Shown piece after piece: positions 50,531-58,779 of a stretch of DNA of 64,000 nt. Both the position numbers and the translations under genes were made by a program. The notes beneath the pieces are model-generated. The model made no database searches. It had not been told where the DNA came from and saw only the letters and a program-made list of their open reading frames with translations. Each line of letters begins with the position of its first letter. Position 1 is the first letter of the stretch. The DNA is taken from the NCBI GenBank assembly GCA_052387675.1, contig JBQTIY010000007.1, forward strand, positions 62,001-126,000, read 5' to 3'. The stretch is from JBQTIY01 sp052387675. GTDB lineage: Bacteria > Planctomycetota > B15-G4.

Positions 50531-51982
50531 TCAGGTCGCGGCCAGTTCCGCGCTCTCCGTGGGCAAGCCCGCCGCCACCCAGGCATTGGTCCCGCCGGCC
50601 ACATTGTGCAGATCCTTGAAGCCCGCACGGGCCAGCAAACTGGCCGCCAGGCTGCTGCGGTAGGCGCTGGCGCAAATGACGGCCGTGGGCCGGCGCGGAT
50701 CGAGTTCCGCGAGGCGCGCCTGGAGTTCGGGCAGCGGGAGATTCCACGCCCCGCGGGCATGAACGGTGGCGTACTCGCCGGGGCCGCGCACATCCAGAAG
50801 GAAGAGTCCCTGAGCGCCGCCCGCGCTCGGAGCCGCACTGCGCTGTTCGTGCACTTGCTGGACCGGCAACTGCGGCAGCAGCGAGACCGGCAGGCCTGCC
50901 GCGAGCCAGGCCGGCCAGCCGCCGGCCAGCCAGCCCGAGACGCCGTGCAGTCCCACGCGCGCAAGCCGCATGACGGCCTCGTCTCGTCCGGCGCGGTCGG
51001 CGGCCACGAGCACGAGCGAGCCATCTAAGGGCAGCACCGAACCGGCCCATGAGGCGAAGGAACCGCCCAGCCCGATGTTCAGCGCGCCGGGCACGTGCCC
51101 CGCGCCAAAGGCCTCTTTGTCGCGCACGTCGAGCACGATCGATCCGGACGCCTGGCGTGACAAGACGTCGTGCGGCGCCAGATCGGCCGGCGCCGGCAGT
51201 TCGCTGAGCATGGGCGCGCCTTGCCGGTTGAGTTCGGCATCGTGCCCGAAGTAGCGCGGCGAGGGCGGCAGCCCAGCGGTGGCCAGCGCGATGAAGTCCT
51301 CGCGCGACATCGGCTGCAGCATCGGGTTCAGGCGGCGCTGCGCGCCGATCGTCGACGACAGCTCCTTGGAGATGTTGCGTCCGCAGGCCGAGCCGGCGCC
51401 GTGCGCGGGCCAAACTTCCACTTCGTCGGGCAGCTTGAGGAGCTGCTCGTGCAGGCTGTCGTACATGAGGCTGGCCATCTCGCGCGCGCTGCGGCCCTTG
51501 CTCGAGACGAGATCGGGCCGCCCCACATCGCCGATGAAGAGCGTGTCGCCGGTGAGCACCTTCAGCACTCGGCCGCCGCCCGGCGCAGTGGCCATGCCCG
51601 CGGCAGGCGCACCCGAGCGGTCAATCACCAGGAAGCAAAGACTCTCCGGCGTGTGACCGGGCGTTTCCAGCACGCGCAGGGCCACCGCCCCCATCACGAT
51701 CTCATCACCGGCGCGCAGGGCATGGTGCGGGTAGGCCGCGCCCGCGCGATGACTCACGTGCACCGTGGCGCCGGTGCGCCGCGCCAGCTCCACGTGTCCC
51801 GACACGAAGTCCGCGTGCAGATGCGTCTCGAGGATGTGCCGGATCTTCAGGCCTTGCCGCGCGGCCTCCTCCAAATAGACCTCGACGTCCCGCCGCGGAT
51901 CGATGACGGCACACTCGCCGCCGTCGCCCACGAGATAACTCGCCTGCGCCAGACACGGCAGATAGATCTGCTGGAAGTGCAT
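50531..51982 (-). CDS. Persulfide dioxygenase-rhodanese fusion
   Basis: 483 residues. An MBL-fold persulfide dioxygenase domain comes first: 'ETHLHADFVSGH' supplies the metal histidines, with 'VLETPGHTPESLCF', 'TGDTLFIGDVGRPDL' and 'PAHGAGSACGRNI' following. Two rhodanese domains follow (about 275-365 and 380-483). Only the second has a Cys at the active-site loop ('VICASAYRSS'); the first reads 'VLVAADRAGRD' and is probably inactive. This matches CstB-like proteins that oxidise persulfide and convert the sulfite to thiosulfate in sulfide detoxification. The ATG at 51982 has no SD and a TATCGT 8 bp upstream. Confidence 0.88.
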   Translation of the reverse strand: MHFQQIYLPCLAQASYLVGDGGECAVIDPRRDVEVYLEEAARQGLKIRHILETHLHADFVSGHVELARRTGATVHVSHRAGAAYPHHALRAGDEIVMGAVALRVLETPGHTPESLCFLVIDRSGAPAAGMATAPGGGRVLKVLTGDTLFIGDVGRPDLVSSKGRSAREMASLMYDSLHEQLLKLPDEVEVWPAHGAGSACGRNISKELSSTIGAQRRLNPMLQPMSREDFIALATAGLPPSPRYFGHDAELNRQGAPMLSELPAPADLAPHDVLSRQASGSIVLDVRDKEAFGAGHVPGALNIGLGGSFASWAGSVLPLDGSLVLVAADRAGRDEAVMRLARVGLHGVSGWLAGGWPAWLAAGLPVSLLPQLPVQQVHEQRSAAPSAGGAQGLFLLDVRGPGEYATVHARGAWNLPLPELQARLAELDPRRPTAVICASAYRSSLAASLLARAGFKDLHNVAGGTNAWVAAGLPTESAELAAT

Positions 51983-51990
51983 ATCTGGCC

Positions 51991-51996
51991 ACGATA
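51991..51996 (-). promoter_or_regulatory. -10-like TATCGT, leaderless position
   Basis: On the minus strand TATCGT ends 8 bp before the ATG of the persulfide dioxygenase gene. No SD fits. Confidence 0.35.
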
Positions 51997-52027
51997 CCCG
52001 GTGCAGCTTGATCCAGGGCGAGCTTGC

Positions 52028-52033
52028 TAGGAT
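52028..52033 (+). promoter_or_regulatory. -10-like TAGGAT
   Basis: TAGGAT ends 11 bp before ATG 52045 of the flavin monooxygenase/OYE gene, with no SD. Confidence 0.35.
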
Positions 52034-52044
52034 GCCGCGATCCG

Positions 52045-54393
52045 ATGAGCGCGCCCGGCCCCTTCAGCATCGTGAGCATCGGCGGCGGCCCGGCCGGACT
52101 CTATTTCGCGATCCTGATGAAGCAGGCCTTTCCGCAGGCCCGCATCACGGTTCACGAACGCAACCAGCCCGATGACACCTTCGGCTGGGGCGTGGTCTTC
52201 AGCGACGAGACCCTCGGTCACTTCGAAGAGGCCGACCCCCAGAGCTACCAGTCCATCTGCCAGGACTTCGCGCGCTGGACGGACATCGAAACCTGGCACG
52301 CCGGGCAGTGGGTGCGCTCCACCGGCCACGGCTTCTGCGGCCTGTCGCGCCGCCGCCTGCTGCAGATCTTCCATGCGCGCTGCCGCGAGCTGGGCGTGGA
52401 CCTGCGCTTCGGCAGCGAAGTCACGCGCCTGCAGGACGCCGGCCCGGCCGACCTCGTGCTCGCCGCCGACGGCCTGCAAAGCGCAATCCGCAAGGAGTTC
52501 GAACCGCACTTCCGCCCGCGCATCGACTGGCGTCACTGCCGCTTCTCTTGGCTCGGCACGACGCTGCCGCTGCGCGCCTTCACCTTCATCTTCCTCGAGA
52601 GCGAGTTCGGCCTCTTCCAGGTGCACGCCTATCCCTTCGAGCGGCGGCCGGACGGCACGGGCCTCTCCACGTTCATCGTGGAATGCCAGGACGAGGTCTG
52701 GCAGCGCGCCGGCCTCGACCGCGCCGACGAAGCGCAGACCGTGGCCTTCTGCGAGCGCCTCTTCGCCGAGCATCTGCGCGGGCACCGCCTGCTGCCGAAC
52801 AAATCGATTTGGCGGCAGTTCCCCACGATTCGCTGCGAGAGCTGGCACTATCGCAATGTCGTGCTGGTGGGTGACGCCGCGCACACGGCGCACTTCTCGA
52901 TCGGCTCAGGAACTAAGCTGGCCATGGAAGACGCCATCGCGCTGGCGCGCGTTTTCCGCGAGCGCGCCGCGTCCGGACACGACCCGCAAAGCGACGTGCC
53001 CGGCACGCTGGCTGCCTACGAAGCGGCGCGCAAGCTCGACACGCTCAAGACTCAGCGCGCCGCGCAGACCAGCCTGGAGTGGTTCGAGAACTCCGCGCGC
53101 TACCTCAAGCAGCCGCCGCTGCAGTTCACCTTCAACCTCATGACGCGCAGCAAGCGCATCACCTGGGAGAACTTGCGCCAGCGCGACCCGGCGCTGGTGG
53201 CCCAAGTGGATGCGTGGTTCGCTGCGGACGCGGCGAAGATGCACGGCACGCCCGCGCCCGCGAGCGCCGCTCCCCCGCCGCCGATGTTTGCGCCCTTCCG
53301 GCTGGCCGGCCTCACGCTGCCCAACCGCGTCGTCGTCTCGCCCATGTGCCAGTACTCGGCCGTGGACGGCGTGCCCGGCGATTGGCACATGGTGCATCTC
53401 GGCAGCCGCGCGGTGGGCGGCGCCGGCCTCGTCATCAGCGAGATGACCAACGTCACACCCGACGGCCGCATCACCCTGGGCTGCACCGGCCTCTGGAATG
53501 ACGCGCAAGAAGCGGCCTGGGCGCGCATCGTGCGCTTCGTGAAGGAGCACAGCGCGGCGCGCATCGGCATTCAGCTCGCGCACGCCGGGCGCAAGGGCTG
53601 CACCGAGCTGCCTTGGATCGCGGCCGACGGCAAGGCCGCGCGCCCCGGCCACCCCGGCGGCCTGCCCCTGCGCGATGGCCGCGCCTGGAGCACACTCGGT
53701 CCGTCTGCACGGCCCTTCGCGCCGGGCGGCCCGCCGCCGCGCGCCATGACGCGCGCCGACATGGACGCCGTGCGCGAGGCCTTCGTCGCCGCGGCGCGCC
53801 GCGCTGATCGCGCCGGCTTCGAACTGCTCGAACTGCACATGGCGCACGGCTACCTGCTCAGCAGCTTCCTCACACCGCTGGCCAATCGCCGCGACGACGA
53901 GTACGGCGGCAGCTTCGAGCGGCGCATGCGCTACCCGCTCGAAGTCTTCAGCGCCGTGCGCGCCATCTGGCCACGCGACAAGGCCCTCGCGGTGCGCGTC
54001 TCGGCCACGGACTGGCTCGGCGAGGAGGGCCAGACGATCGAGGACACCGTCGTGCTAGCTCGCGCGCTCCGCGAGCGCGGCCTCGACTTGCTCGACGTGA
54101 GCAGTGGCGGCAACGCCCCGGAGAGCCAGCCTGACTACGGGCGCATGTTCCAGGTGCCCTTCGCCGACCGCATCCGTCACGAGGTGGGTGTGCCGGTCAT
54201 GAGCGTCGGCGCGATCCAGGGCGCCGACCACGTGAACACCGTCGTCGCCGCCGGCCGCGCCGATCTCTGCGCCTTGGCACGGCCGCACCTCACCGATCCC
54301 TACATCACGCTGCACGCGGCCGCAGCCTACGGGCACGATCTGGCGACTTGGCCCGCGCAGTACCTCGCCGTGAAGCCGCCGCCGAAGACGTAG
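52045..54393 (+). CDS. FAD monooxygenase fused to OYE-type reductase (salicylyl-/aminobenzoyl-CoA type)
   Basis: 782 residues. The N-terminal ~400 are a group A flavin monooxygenase: 'SIGGGPAGLYFAILMKQAFP' (FAD), 'VLAADGLQSAIRKEF', 'VVLVGDAAHTAHFSIGSG'. From about 415 an Old Yellow Enzyme/NADH:flavin oxidoreductase domain follows: 'PNRVVVSPMCQYSAVDG', 'LAHAGRKG', 'HMAHGYLLSSFLTPLANRRD' and 'VGVPVMSVGAIQ'. The same fusion occurs in 2-aminobenzoyl-CoA monooxygenase/reductase and salicylyl-CoA 5-hydroxylase, which hydroxylate and dearomatise aromatic CoA thioesters. No CoA ligase or beta-oxidation gene lies nearby, so the substrate is open. ATG 52045 gives the family start. Confidence 0.85.
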   Translation: MSAPGPFSIVSIGGGPAGLYFAILMKQAFPQARITVHERNQPDDTFGWGVVFSDETLGHFEEADPQSYQSICQDFARWTDIETWHAGQWVRSTGHGFCGLSRRRLLQIFHARCRELGVDLRFGSEVTRLQDAGPADLVLAADGLQSAIRKEFEPHFRPRIDWRHCRFSWLGTTLPLRAFTFIFLESEFGLFQVHAYPFERRPDGTGLSTFIVECQDEVWQRAGLDRADEAQTVAFCERLFAEHLRGHRLLPNKSIWRQFPTIRCESWHYRNVVLVGDAAHTAHFSIGSGTKLAMEDAIALARVFRERAASGHDPQSDVPGTLAAYEAARKLDTLKTQRAAQTSLEWFENSARYLKQPPLQFTFNLMTRSKRITWENLRQRDPALVAQVDAWFAADAAKMHGTPAPASAAPPPPMFAPFRLAGLTLPNRVVVSPMCQYSAVDGVPGDWHMVHLGSRAVGGAGLVISEMTNVTPDGRITLGCTGLWNDAQEAAWARIVRFVKEHSAARIGIQLAHAGRKGCTELPWIAADGKAARPGHPGGLPLRDGRAWSTLGPSARPFAPGGPPPRAMTRADMDAVREAFVAAARRADRAGFELLELHMAHGYLLSSFLTPLANRRDDEYGGSFERRMRYPLEVFSAVRAIWPRDKALAVRVSATDWLGEEGQTIEDTVVLARALRERGLDLLDVSSGGNAPESQPDYGRMFQVPFADRIRHEVGVPVMSVGAIQGADHVNTVVAAGRADLCALARPHLTDPYITLHAAAAYGHDLATWPAQYLAVKPPPKT

Positions 54394-54394
54394 T

Positions 54395-54548
54395 GCGCAG
54401 AGTGCGCCCGCGGCGGGGGCTCGGCGGTGCCGCTCAAACACCTCGCCGACTCGGCCGATGCGGCCGAGAGGTCGGCTCGGAACTCGCGGCACACCGACAC
54501 CCCGCCGCGTCGCACACCGCTGCACTGGTGGGCTGCCGATTGTCCGCG
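54395..54548 (+). repeat. Dispersed structured intergenic repeat, copy 4
   Basis: Begins 1 bp after the stop of the monooxygenase/OYE gene with gcgcagagtgcgcccg. Subfamily B (CGGCGGTGCC, cacaccgac), loop ATG. It has one unique change in the middle (ctcaaacacc). The tail is shorter (gctgccgattgtccgcg). The 5' arm CGCGGCGGGG and 3' arm CCCCGCCGCG pair perfectly. Confidence 0.9.
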
Positions 54549-54555
54549 TAGCGAT

Positions 54556-54580
54556 CCCCAGGTCGCCACAGGGCGGAGCC
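54556..54580. repeat. 25-bp motif shared with 28285-28309
   Basis: Second occurrence of the motif starting CCCCAGGTCGCC, with 2 mismatches. It lies 20 bp downstream of the stop of the minus-strand gene remnant. Confidence 0.6.
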
Positions 54581-54599
54581 AGGAGTAACCGTCGGGCGC

Positions 54600-54713
54600 T
54601 CAGGGCGTCGTGATGCGCAGCGCGTCGGTGGCGACGAGGCCGTGCGGCGCTCCGAAGTCGAGCGCCCAAGCCTGCACGAAGAGATTCTGCATGCCCGGTT
54701 GCCCCGCGGGCTG
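54600..54713 (-). pseudogene. Remnant of the shared C-terminal domain of secreted proteins
   Basis: The minus strand encodes '...AGQPGMQNLFVQAWALDFG' then 'APHGLVATDALRITTP' and a TGA stop. This matches the extreme C-terminus of the FG-GAP protein at 56520-58118 ('GQPGQQHVLAQAWILDASAP'). Homology ends abruptly near 54713; no start, signal or upstream domain is present. It is the tail of a destroyed gene, cut by whatever rearranged 54.4-54.8 kb. The rest of 54581-54777 holds nothing I recognise. Confidence 0.75.
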
Positions 54714-54777
54714 AGCTTTACAGCATCGGCGTCCCTCTAAGCGACCGAACCGGGTGGCTCGCCGAGGCCTTTGCTCT

Positions 54778-54783
54778 TAGGAT
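54778..54783 (+). promoter_or_regulatory. Candidate -10 element (TAGGAT)
   Basis: TAGGAT lies 28 bp before ATG 54812 in a comparatively AT-rich spacer. Confidence 0.3.
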
Positions 54784-54811
54784 TGGGGTTCGTCCCTGTG
54801 GAACGGCACAC

Positions 54812-56482
54812 ATGAGATTTCAACTCGTCGAACGATCACTCCTCACATTTGCATTCGCCTTGGCTGCAGGATTAGTAATCGACACCCGTGTTGCGGCTCA
54901 GAACGTGCTGCTGTCGTGGAATGGCGAAGTCAGTCAACACGACCTTCTCGGGGCTTCGGTCGCGAACGCCGGAGACATCGACGGAGACGGGCGCAACGAC
55001 GTGCTCGTGGGCCGTCCGAGCTTCGGGCCGTCATACAACGGCGCCGTCTTTCTCTACTCGGGCCTGGACGGCTCGGAGATCTTGAACTGGGTGTCCCCAG
55101 TTACTCAGGAGCGGATGGGCTTTGCCGTAAGTGGCATCCACGATGTCGACGGCGATGACGTCCGAGACGTCCTCATCGGGGTCATACAAGTTCCGGTCTT
55201 CGGCGGCGTTGACGGTCCGGGCTATGTCAGCCTCTTCTCCGGCGCGACCGGCAGCCTGATCCGACGCTTCGATGGAGCTGCGACGCTCGACTTCTACGGC
55301 TGCTCGATCGCGGTCGTCGGCGACCTTGACGCCGACGGAATCAACGAGTTCGCGATCGGTGCACGCAAGCACGACACGAACGCGACGGACGCCGGCATGC
55401 TCGAAATCCGTTCTGGGGTAACCCTCGAGGTCCTGTACACGTTCTACGGATCCGCGGTGGAAGATCATCTCGGTCATGCGGTTGCCGACGCAGGGGATGT
55501 AGATGCCGACGGCACGTCGGACATCATCGTCGGCATGCCGAGCGAGTACGGCTGGCCACACGGCGGGCGCGCGCGTGTGTACTCCGGCGCGACGGGGGGC
55601 TTGCTGCACGAGTTCGCAGGCGGCCAGTACGATGCCTTCCTCGGCCATGCCGTCGACAGCGCCGGAGATCTTGACGGGGACGGCCACGCCGACGTCCTCG
55701 TCGGAATGCCCGGCAAGAACAGGGCCTTCGTGTACTCGGGTGCAACCGGTGCGGTGCTGCTGCAGCTTGCCGGCAAGACTTCCTCGGAGTTCGGCGCGGC
55801 CGTCGCAGGCCTGGACGACGTGAATGGCGATGACATCCGAGATCTCTTGATCAGTGCCCCCGGTGACGACACTCCCTCCTCAGTCAATGGCGACAACACG
55901 GGCAGCGTTTTCGTCGTCTCGGGCGCCAACGGCGCCGTGCTCATGAAGCTGTTCGGCAAGCCTCATGACCGCCGCTTCGGGGCCGCCTTGGACGCGAGCG
56001 GCGACTTCGATGACGACGGCGTGAATGACGTCGTCATCGGCGCTCCAGAGTCCAATGTTCCCCCGCTCGTTGGCGGTCCCTTCGGACGCGCCTACGTCGT
56101 CTCCCGTTTTCCGTGGAGCGGCCTAGCTGGCGGCGTCGCGACCGCCAGCGGCGCCCTTCCCGCGCTGGGTGCGACCGGTGACTTAAGCGGCGGCGAACTC
56201 CTCGAGCTTCGCGTCGACGGCACAAAGCCATCGGCCGCCCTGACTCTCGTCGTCGGCCTCGGTCTGCTCGGCGCCCCCTTCAAGGGCGGCATCATGGTTC
56301 CGGACCCCGCCCTCATGCTGACGGGCCTCGCCGCAAGCACCGATGGTTCGCTCGTACTTTCGACAGCTTGGCCCAATGCAGTTCCGTCGGGCGTGTTCCT
56401 TTGCTTCCAGGCCTGGATCGTTGACGCAAGCGGCCCATTCGGATTCATCGCAACGCCGGCGCTGTCAGCTCTCACGCCCTAG
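54812..56482 (+). CDS. Secreted FG-GAP protein with shared C-terminal domain
   Basis: 556 residues. The signal peptide is cleaved near 'DTRVAAQN'. Seven integrin-like FG-GAP/Ca2+ repeats follow ('DIDGDGRNDVLVGRPS', 'DVDGDDVRDVLIG', 'DLDADGINEFAIGA', 'DVDADGTSDIIVGMPS', 'DLDGDGHADVLVGMPG', 'DVNGDDIRDLLISAPG', 'DFDDDGVNDVVIGAPE'), a probable seven-blade beta-propeller. The last ~85 residues contain 'LLGAPFKGGIMVPDPALM' and 'FQAWIVDASGPFGF', the domain shared with two other secreted proteins here. Codon use is less GC-biased than the neighbours, which suggests transfer. A surface adhesin or matrix protein is likely. Confidence 0.85.
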   Translation: MRFQLVERSLLTFAFALAAGLVIDTRVAAQNVLLSWNGEVSQHDLLGASVANAGDIDGDGRNDVLVGRPSFGPSYNGAVFLYSGLDGSEILNWVSPVTQERMGFAVSGIHDVDGDDVRDVLIGVIQVPVFGGVDGPGYVSLFSGATGSLIRRFDGAATLDFYGCSIAVVGDLDADGINEFAIGARKHDTNATDAGMLEIRSGVTLEVLYTFYGSAVEDHLGHAVADAGDVDADGTSDIIVGMPSEYGWPHGGRARVYSGATGGLLHEFAGGQYDAFLGHAVDSAGDLDGDGHADVLVGMPGKNRAFVYSGATGAVLLQLAGKTSSEFGAAVAGLDDVNGDDIRDLLISAPGDDTPSSVNGDNTGSVFVVSGANGAVLMKLFGKPHDRRFGAALDASGDFDDDGVNDVVIGAPESNVPPLVGGPFGRAYVVSRFPWSGLAGGVATASGALPALGATGDLSGGELLELRVDGTKPSAALTLVVGLGLLGAPFKGGIMVPDPALMLTGLAASTDGSLVLSTAWPNAVPSGVFLCFQAWIVDASGPFGFIATPALSALTP

Positions 56483-56519
56483 GCCGGCATCGACTTCGCG
56501 GCCCTGAGCGTCGCCGCGC

Positions 56520-58118
56520 TCAGGGCGTCGTGGCGCGCAGTGCGTCGGTGGCCGAGAGGCCGTGGGGCGCGCTCGCATCGAGGATCCAGGCCTGCGCGAG
56601 GACGTGCTGCTGGCCGGGCTGGCCCGGCGGCCACGTGCCGCTCACGACGGCCGCGCCGCTGCTGCCAGCGAAGCTGCCGAGCATGACCTCGGGCCAGGGC
56701 ACGAAGACCCCGCCCTTGAAGGGCAGATTGATCGCCGACGTGCCGAGACAGAAGAGCATGGGCGCGCCGGCCGGAAGCTGGCTGGCCGTGAGCGTGATCT
56801 GCGTGCCACCGCAGAGCGTGCCCTGCGCGGTGAGCAGCGGTTCGCCGAGCGCGCCAGCGATTCCGCCACCGAGCGTCTCCCAGGGCTGCAAACCTCCCGC
56901 GACGAAGGTCACGCCGGGCAGGCCGAAGGCAGTCACGGCGCCGAAAGCGAGCACGTCGCCGTCGAGCGCGGCGGAGACACCGAGCCCCGAATGCGCGGGG
57001 CCCGGCAGCGCCGCGAACTTGCCCACTTGTGGCCACGCGCCGACGAGGGAGCGTCGGAAGTGGTAGACAGCGCCCTTGCTGTTCTCGGCACCGGTGGCTC
57101 CGGCGACGGCCACATCACCGTCAAGCGCGACGCTGGCGCCGAAGCGGTGGAAGAAGAAGGCGTCGCTGGCTTGGAGCACGGCTTCCACCGGCCAGTTCGC
57201 AGAGCCCGGTGTCGCGGGCGGCGACGGAGCGGCCTCGCGGCGATGCAGCCACGCGCCGCCGGACTTGATGGCCGTGAGTGAAGACTCGGGCGCGCCCACG
57301 AGCAGGCGCTCGCCGTGCAGCGCCACGGCGGCGCCGTAGCTGCCGGCTTCGGGCGGTGCGAGACGCGCTTCGAAGCTCCAGGTGTCGCCGACACGCTGGA
57401 AAACGTAGGCCGCACTTTGGCCCGGCGCGCCCACGGCCAAGGTGTCGCCCACCAGCGCCAGCGCCGCGCCGAAACTCGCGCCGGCGCTGGCCGGCTCGGG
57501 CAGGAGCGTGGCCTGCCACAAGAAGTCGTCGCCGACGCGCTCATAGAGATGCACGGCACCGGCATTGCTCGCCGCCAAGTCTGAGCCGGGTTCGCCGATC
57601 GCGGCCGTGTCGCCGTCCAACGTGAGCGCGTTGCCGAAGCCGGCGTGCGCTGAAGGCACCGGCGAGACGAGCCGTTGCTCGAGCAAGTAGGGAGTCTCGG
57701 CTGTGCTGTCCGAATCGACGAAGAGATAGGCCGCGCCGCAGGATGCGCCCGCAGCGCCGCCCTCGGTGGGCGCGCCGGCCAAGACGAGGTCGTCGCTCAG
57801 CGCGACCGCCGCGCCGAAATGCACCGCGCCCGGCACTCCGCCCCAGGGCCCGAGCTGCTGCACGACATCCCAGCCGAAGGGCGCGCGGCGCAGCACGAAG
57901 GCGCCGCCCGTGCCGAAGAGTCCCCAGTCGCCCACGACCATCCTGTCGCCGTCCACATCGATGGCCGAGCCGAAGGGCAGGCTGTCGCCGTTCACCAGCG
58001 CGGTGGTGAGGCACTGCGCGGCGACAGGGCCGGCCAGCCCCGTCACGCAGAGCACGATCAGGGCGGCAGACAGCCACTCACGCCGACAGAGGCACACAAC
58101 TCCGGACACCCACACCAT
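56520..58118 (-). CDS. Secreted FG-GAP protein with shared C-terminal domain, convergent paralogue
   Basis: 532 residues. A signal peptide ends at 'GPVAAQC'. Seven FG-GAP-like blades of a different type follow, each with a 'FGAAVAL..GD..AVGAP' pattern (for instance 'FGNALTLDGDTAAIGEPG', 'FGASVALDGDVAVAGATG'). The C-terminal ~85 residues ('INLPFKGGVFVPWPEVM', 'LAQAWILDASAPHGLSATDA') are the shared domain. It is convergent with the other FG-GAP gene, 37 bp apart. It is probably exported and surface-located. The remnant at 54600 is its closest relative in the window. Confidence 0.85.
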   Translation of the reverse strand: MVWVSGVVCLCRREWLSAALIVLCVTGLAGPVAAQCLTTALVNGDSLPFGSAIDVDGDRMVVGDWGLFGTGGAFVLRRAPFGWDVVQQLGPWGGVPGAVHFGAAVALSDDLVLAGAPTEGGAAGASCGAAYLFVDSDSTAETPYLLEQRLVSPVPSAHAGFGNALTLDGDTAAIGEPGSDLAASNAGAVHLYERVGDDFLWQATLLPEPASAGASFGAALALVGDTLAVGAPGQSAAYVFQRVGDTWSFEARLAPPEAGSYGAAVALHGERLLVGAPESSLTAIKSGGAWLHRREAAPSPPATPGSANWPVEAVLQASDAFFFHRFGASVALDGDVAVAGATGAENSKGAVYHFRRSLVGAWPQVGKFAALPGPAHSGLGVSAALDGDVLAFGAVTAFGLPGVTFVAGGLQPWETLGGGIAGALGEPLLTAQGTLCGGTQITLTASQLPAGAPMLFCLGTSAINLPFKGGVFVPWPEVMLGSFAGSSGAAVVSGTWPPGQPGQQHVLAQAWILDASAPHGLSATDALRATTP

Positions 58119-58205
58119 CAGGGCCCTCGCGACAGTCGGCCCGCCATCCTAACGCGACGTCTCCCGGCGACCGAGCGTCTCCGGAATTTCCGAGCACAGA
58201 CGCGC

Positions 58206-58751
58206 TCAGGCGGGCAGTTTGTCGCGCACGTCCTTGAGGCGCGGCGCGGCGGCGTCCTTGGCAGAGAGGATCGGCTCGCGGACTGGCCACTCGATGCCGA
58301 TGTCGGGGTCGTTCCAGAGCACGCCGATCTCGCCGCCCGGGTCGTAGTAGTCGGTGCACTTGTATTCCACTTCGGCGGTCTCGCTGAGCACGCAGAAGCC
58401 GTGGATGAAGCCGGCGGGCACCCAAAGCTGGCGGCAGTTCTCGGAGGAGAGGTGCTCACCCACCCAGCGGCCGAAGGTCGGCGAACTTTTGCGCACGTCC
58501 ACGGCCACGTCGAAGATCTCGCCCTGCAGCACGCGCACGAGCTTGCCCTGCGGCCGGCGCCACTGAGCGTGCAGGCCGCGCAGGGTGCCGCGCACCGAGC
58601 GGCTGTGATTGTCCTGCACGAAGTCGCCGGTCACGCCGCCCTCCTTCCAGCGGTCGGCCCGCCAGCTCTCGAAGAAGAAGCCGCGCTCGTCGCGAAAGAC
58701 CTTGGGTTCGACGACGATCACGCCGGCGAGCTGGGTGGGGCGGAAGTTCAT
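58206..58751 (-). CDS. rfbC: dTDP-4-dehydrorhamnose 3,5-epimerase
   Basis: 181 residues. 'VFRDERGFFFESW', 'DNHSRSVRGTLRGLHAQ' (catalytic His), 'QGKLVRVLQGEIFDVAVDVR', 'LWVPAGFIHGFCVLSETAEV' and 'YKCTDYYDPGGE' (Tyr) give the full RmlC cupin signature. It epimerises dTDP-4-keto-6-deoxyglucose on the way to dTDP-rhamnose. RmlA, B and D are not in the window, so the pathway is completed elsewhere. ATG 58751 starts the family sequence; the longer frame upstream overlaps the divergent thioesterase gene. Confidence 0.95.
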   Translation of the reverse strand: MNFRPTQLAGVIVVEPKVFRDERGFFFESWRADRWKEGGVTGDFVQDNHSRSVRGTLRGLHAQWRRPQGKLVRVLQGEIFDVAVDVRKSSPTFGRWVGEHLSSENCRQLWVPAGFIHGFCVLSETAEVEYKCTDYYDPGGEIGVLWNDPDIGIEWPVREPILSAKDAAAPRLKDVRDKLPA

Positions 58752-58763
58752 GGGGCGGCATCC

Positions 58764-58769
58764 TACAAT
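58764..58769 (+). promoter_or_regulatory. -10-like TACAAT, near-leaderless
   Basis: TACAAT ends 10 bp before ATG 58780 of the thioesterase gene and 13 bp from the divergent rfbC start. No SD fits. Confidence 0.4.
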
Positions 58770-58779
58770 CCGCGCCTGT

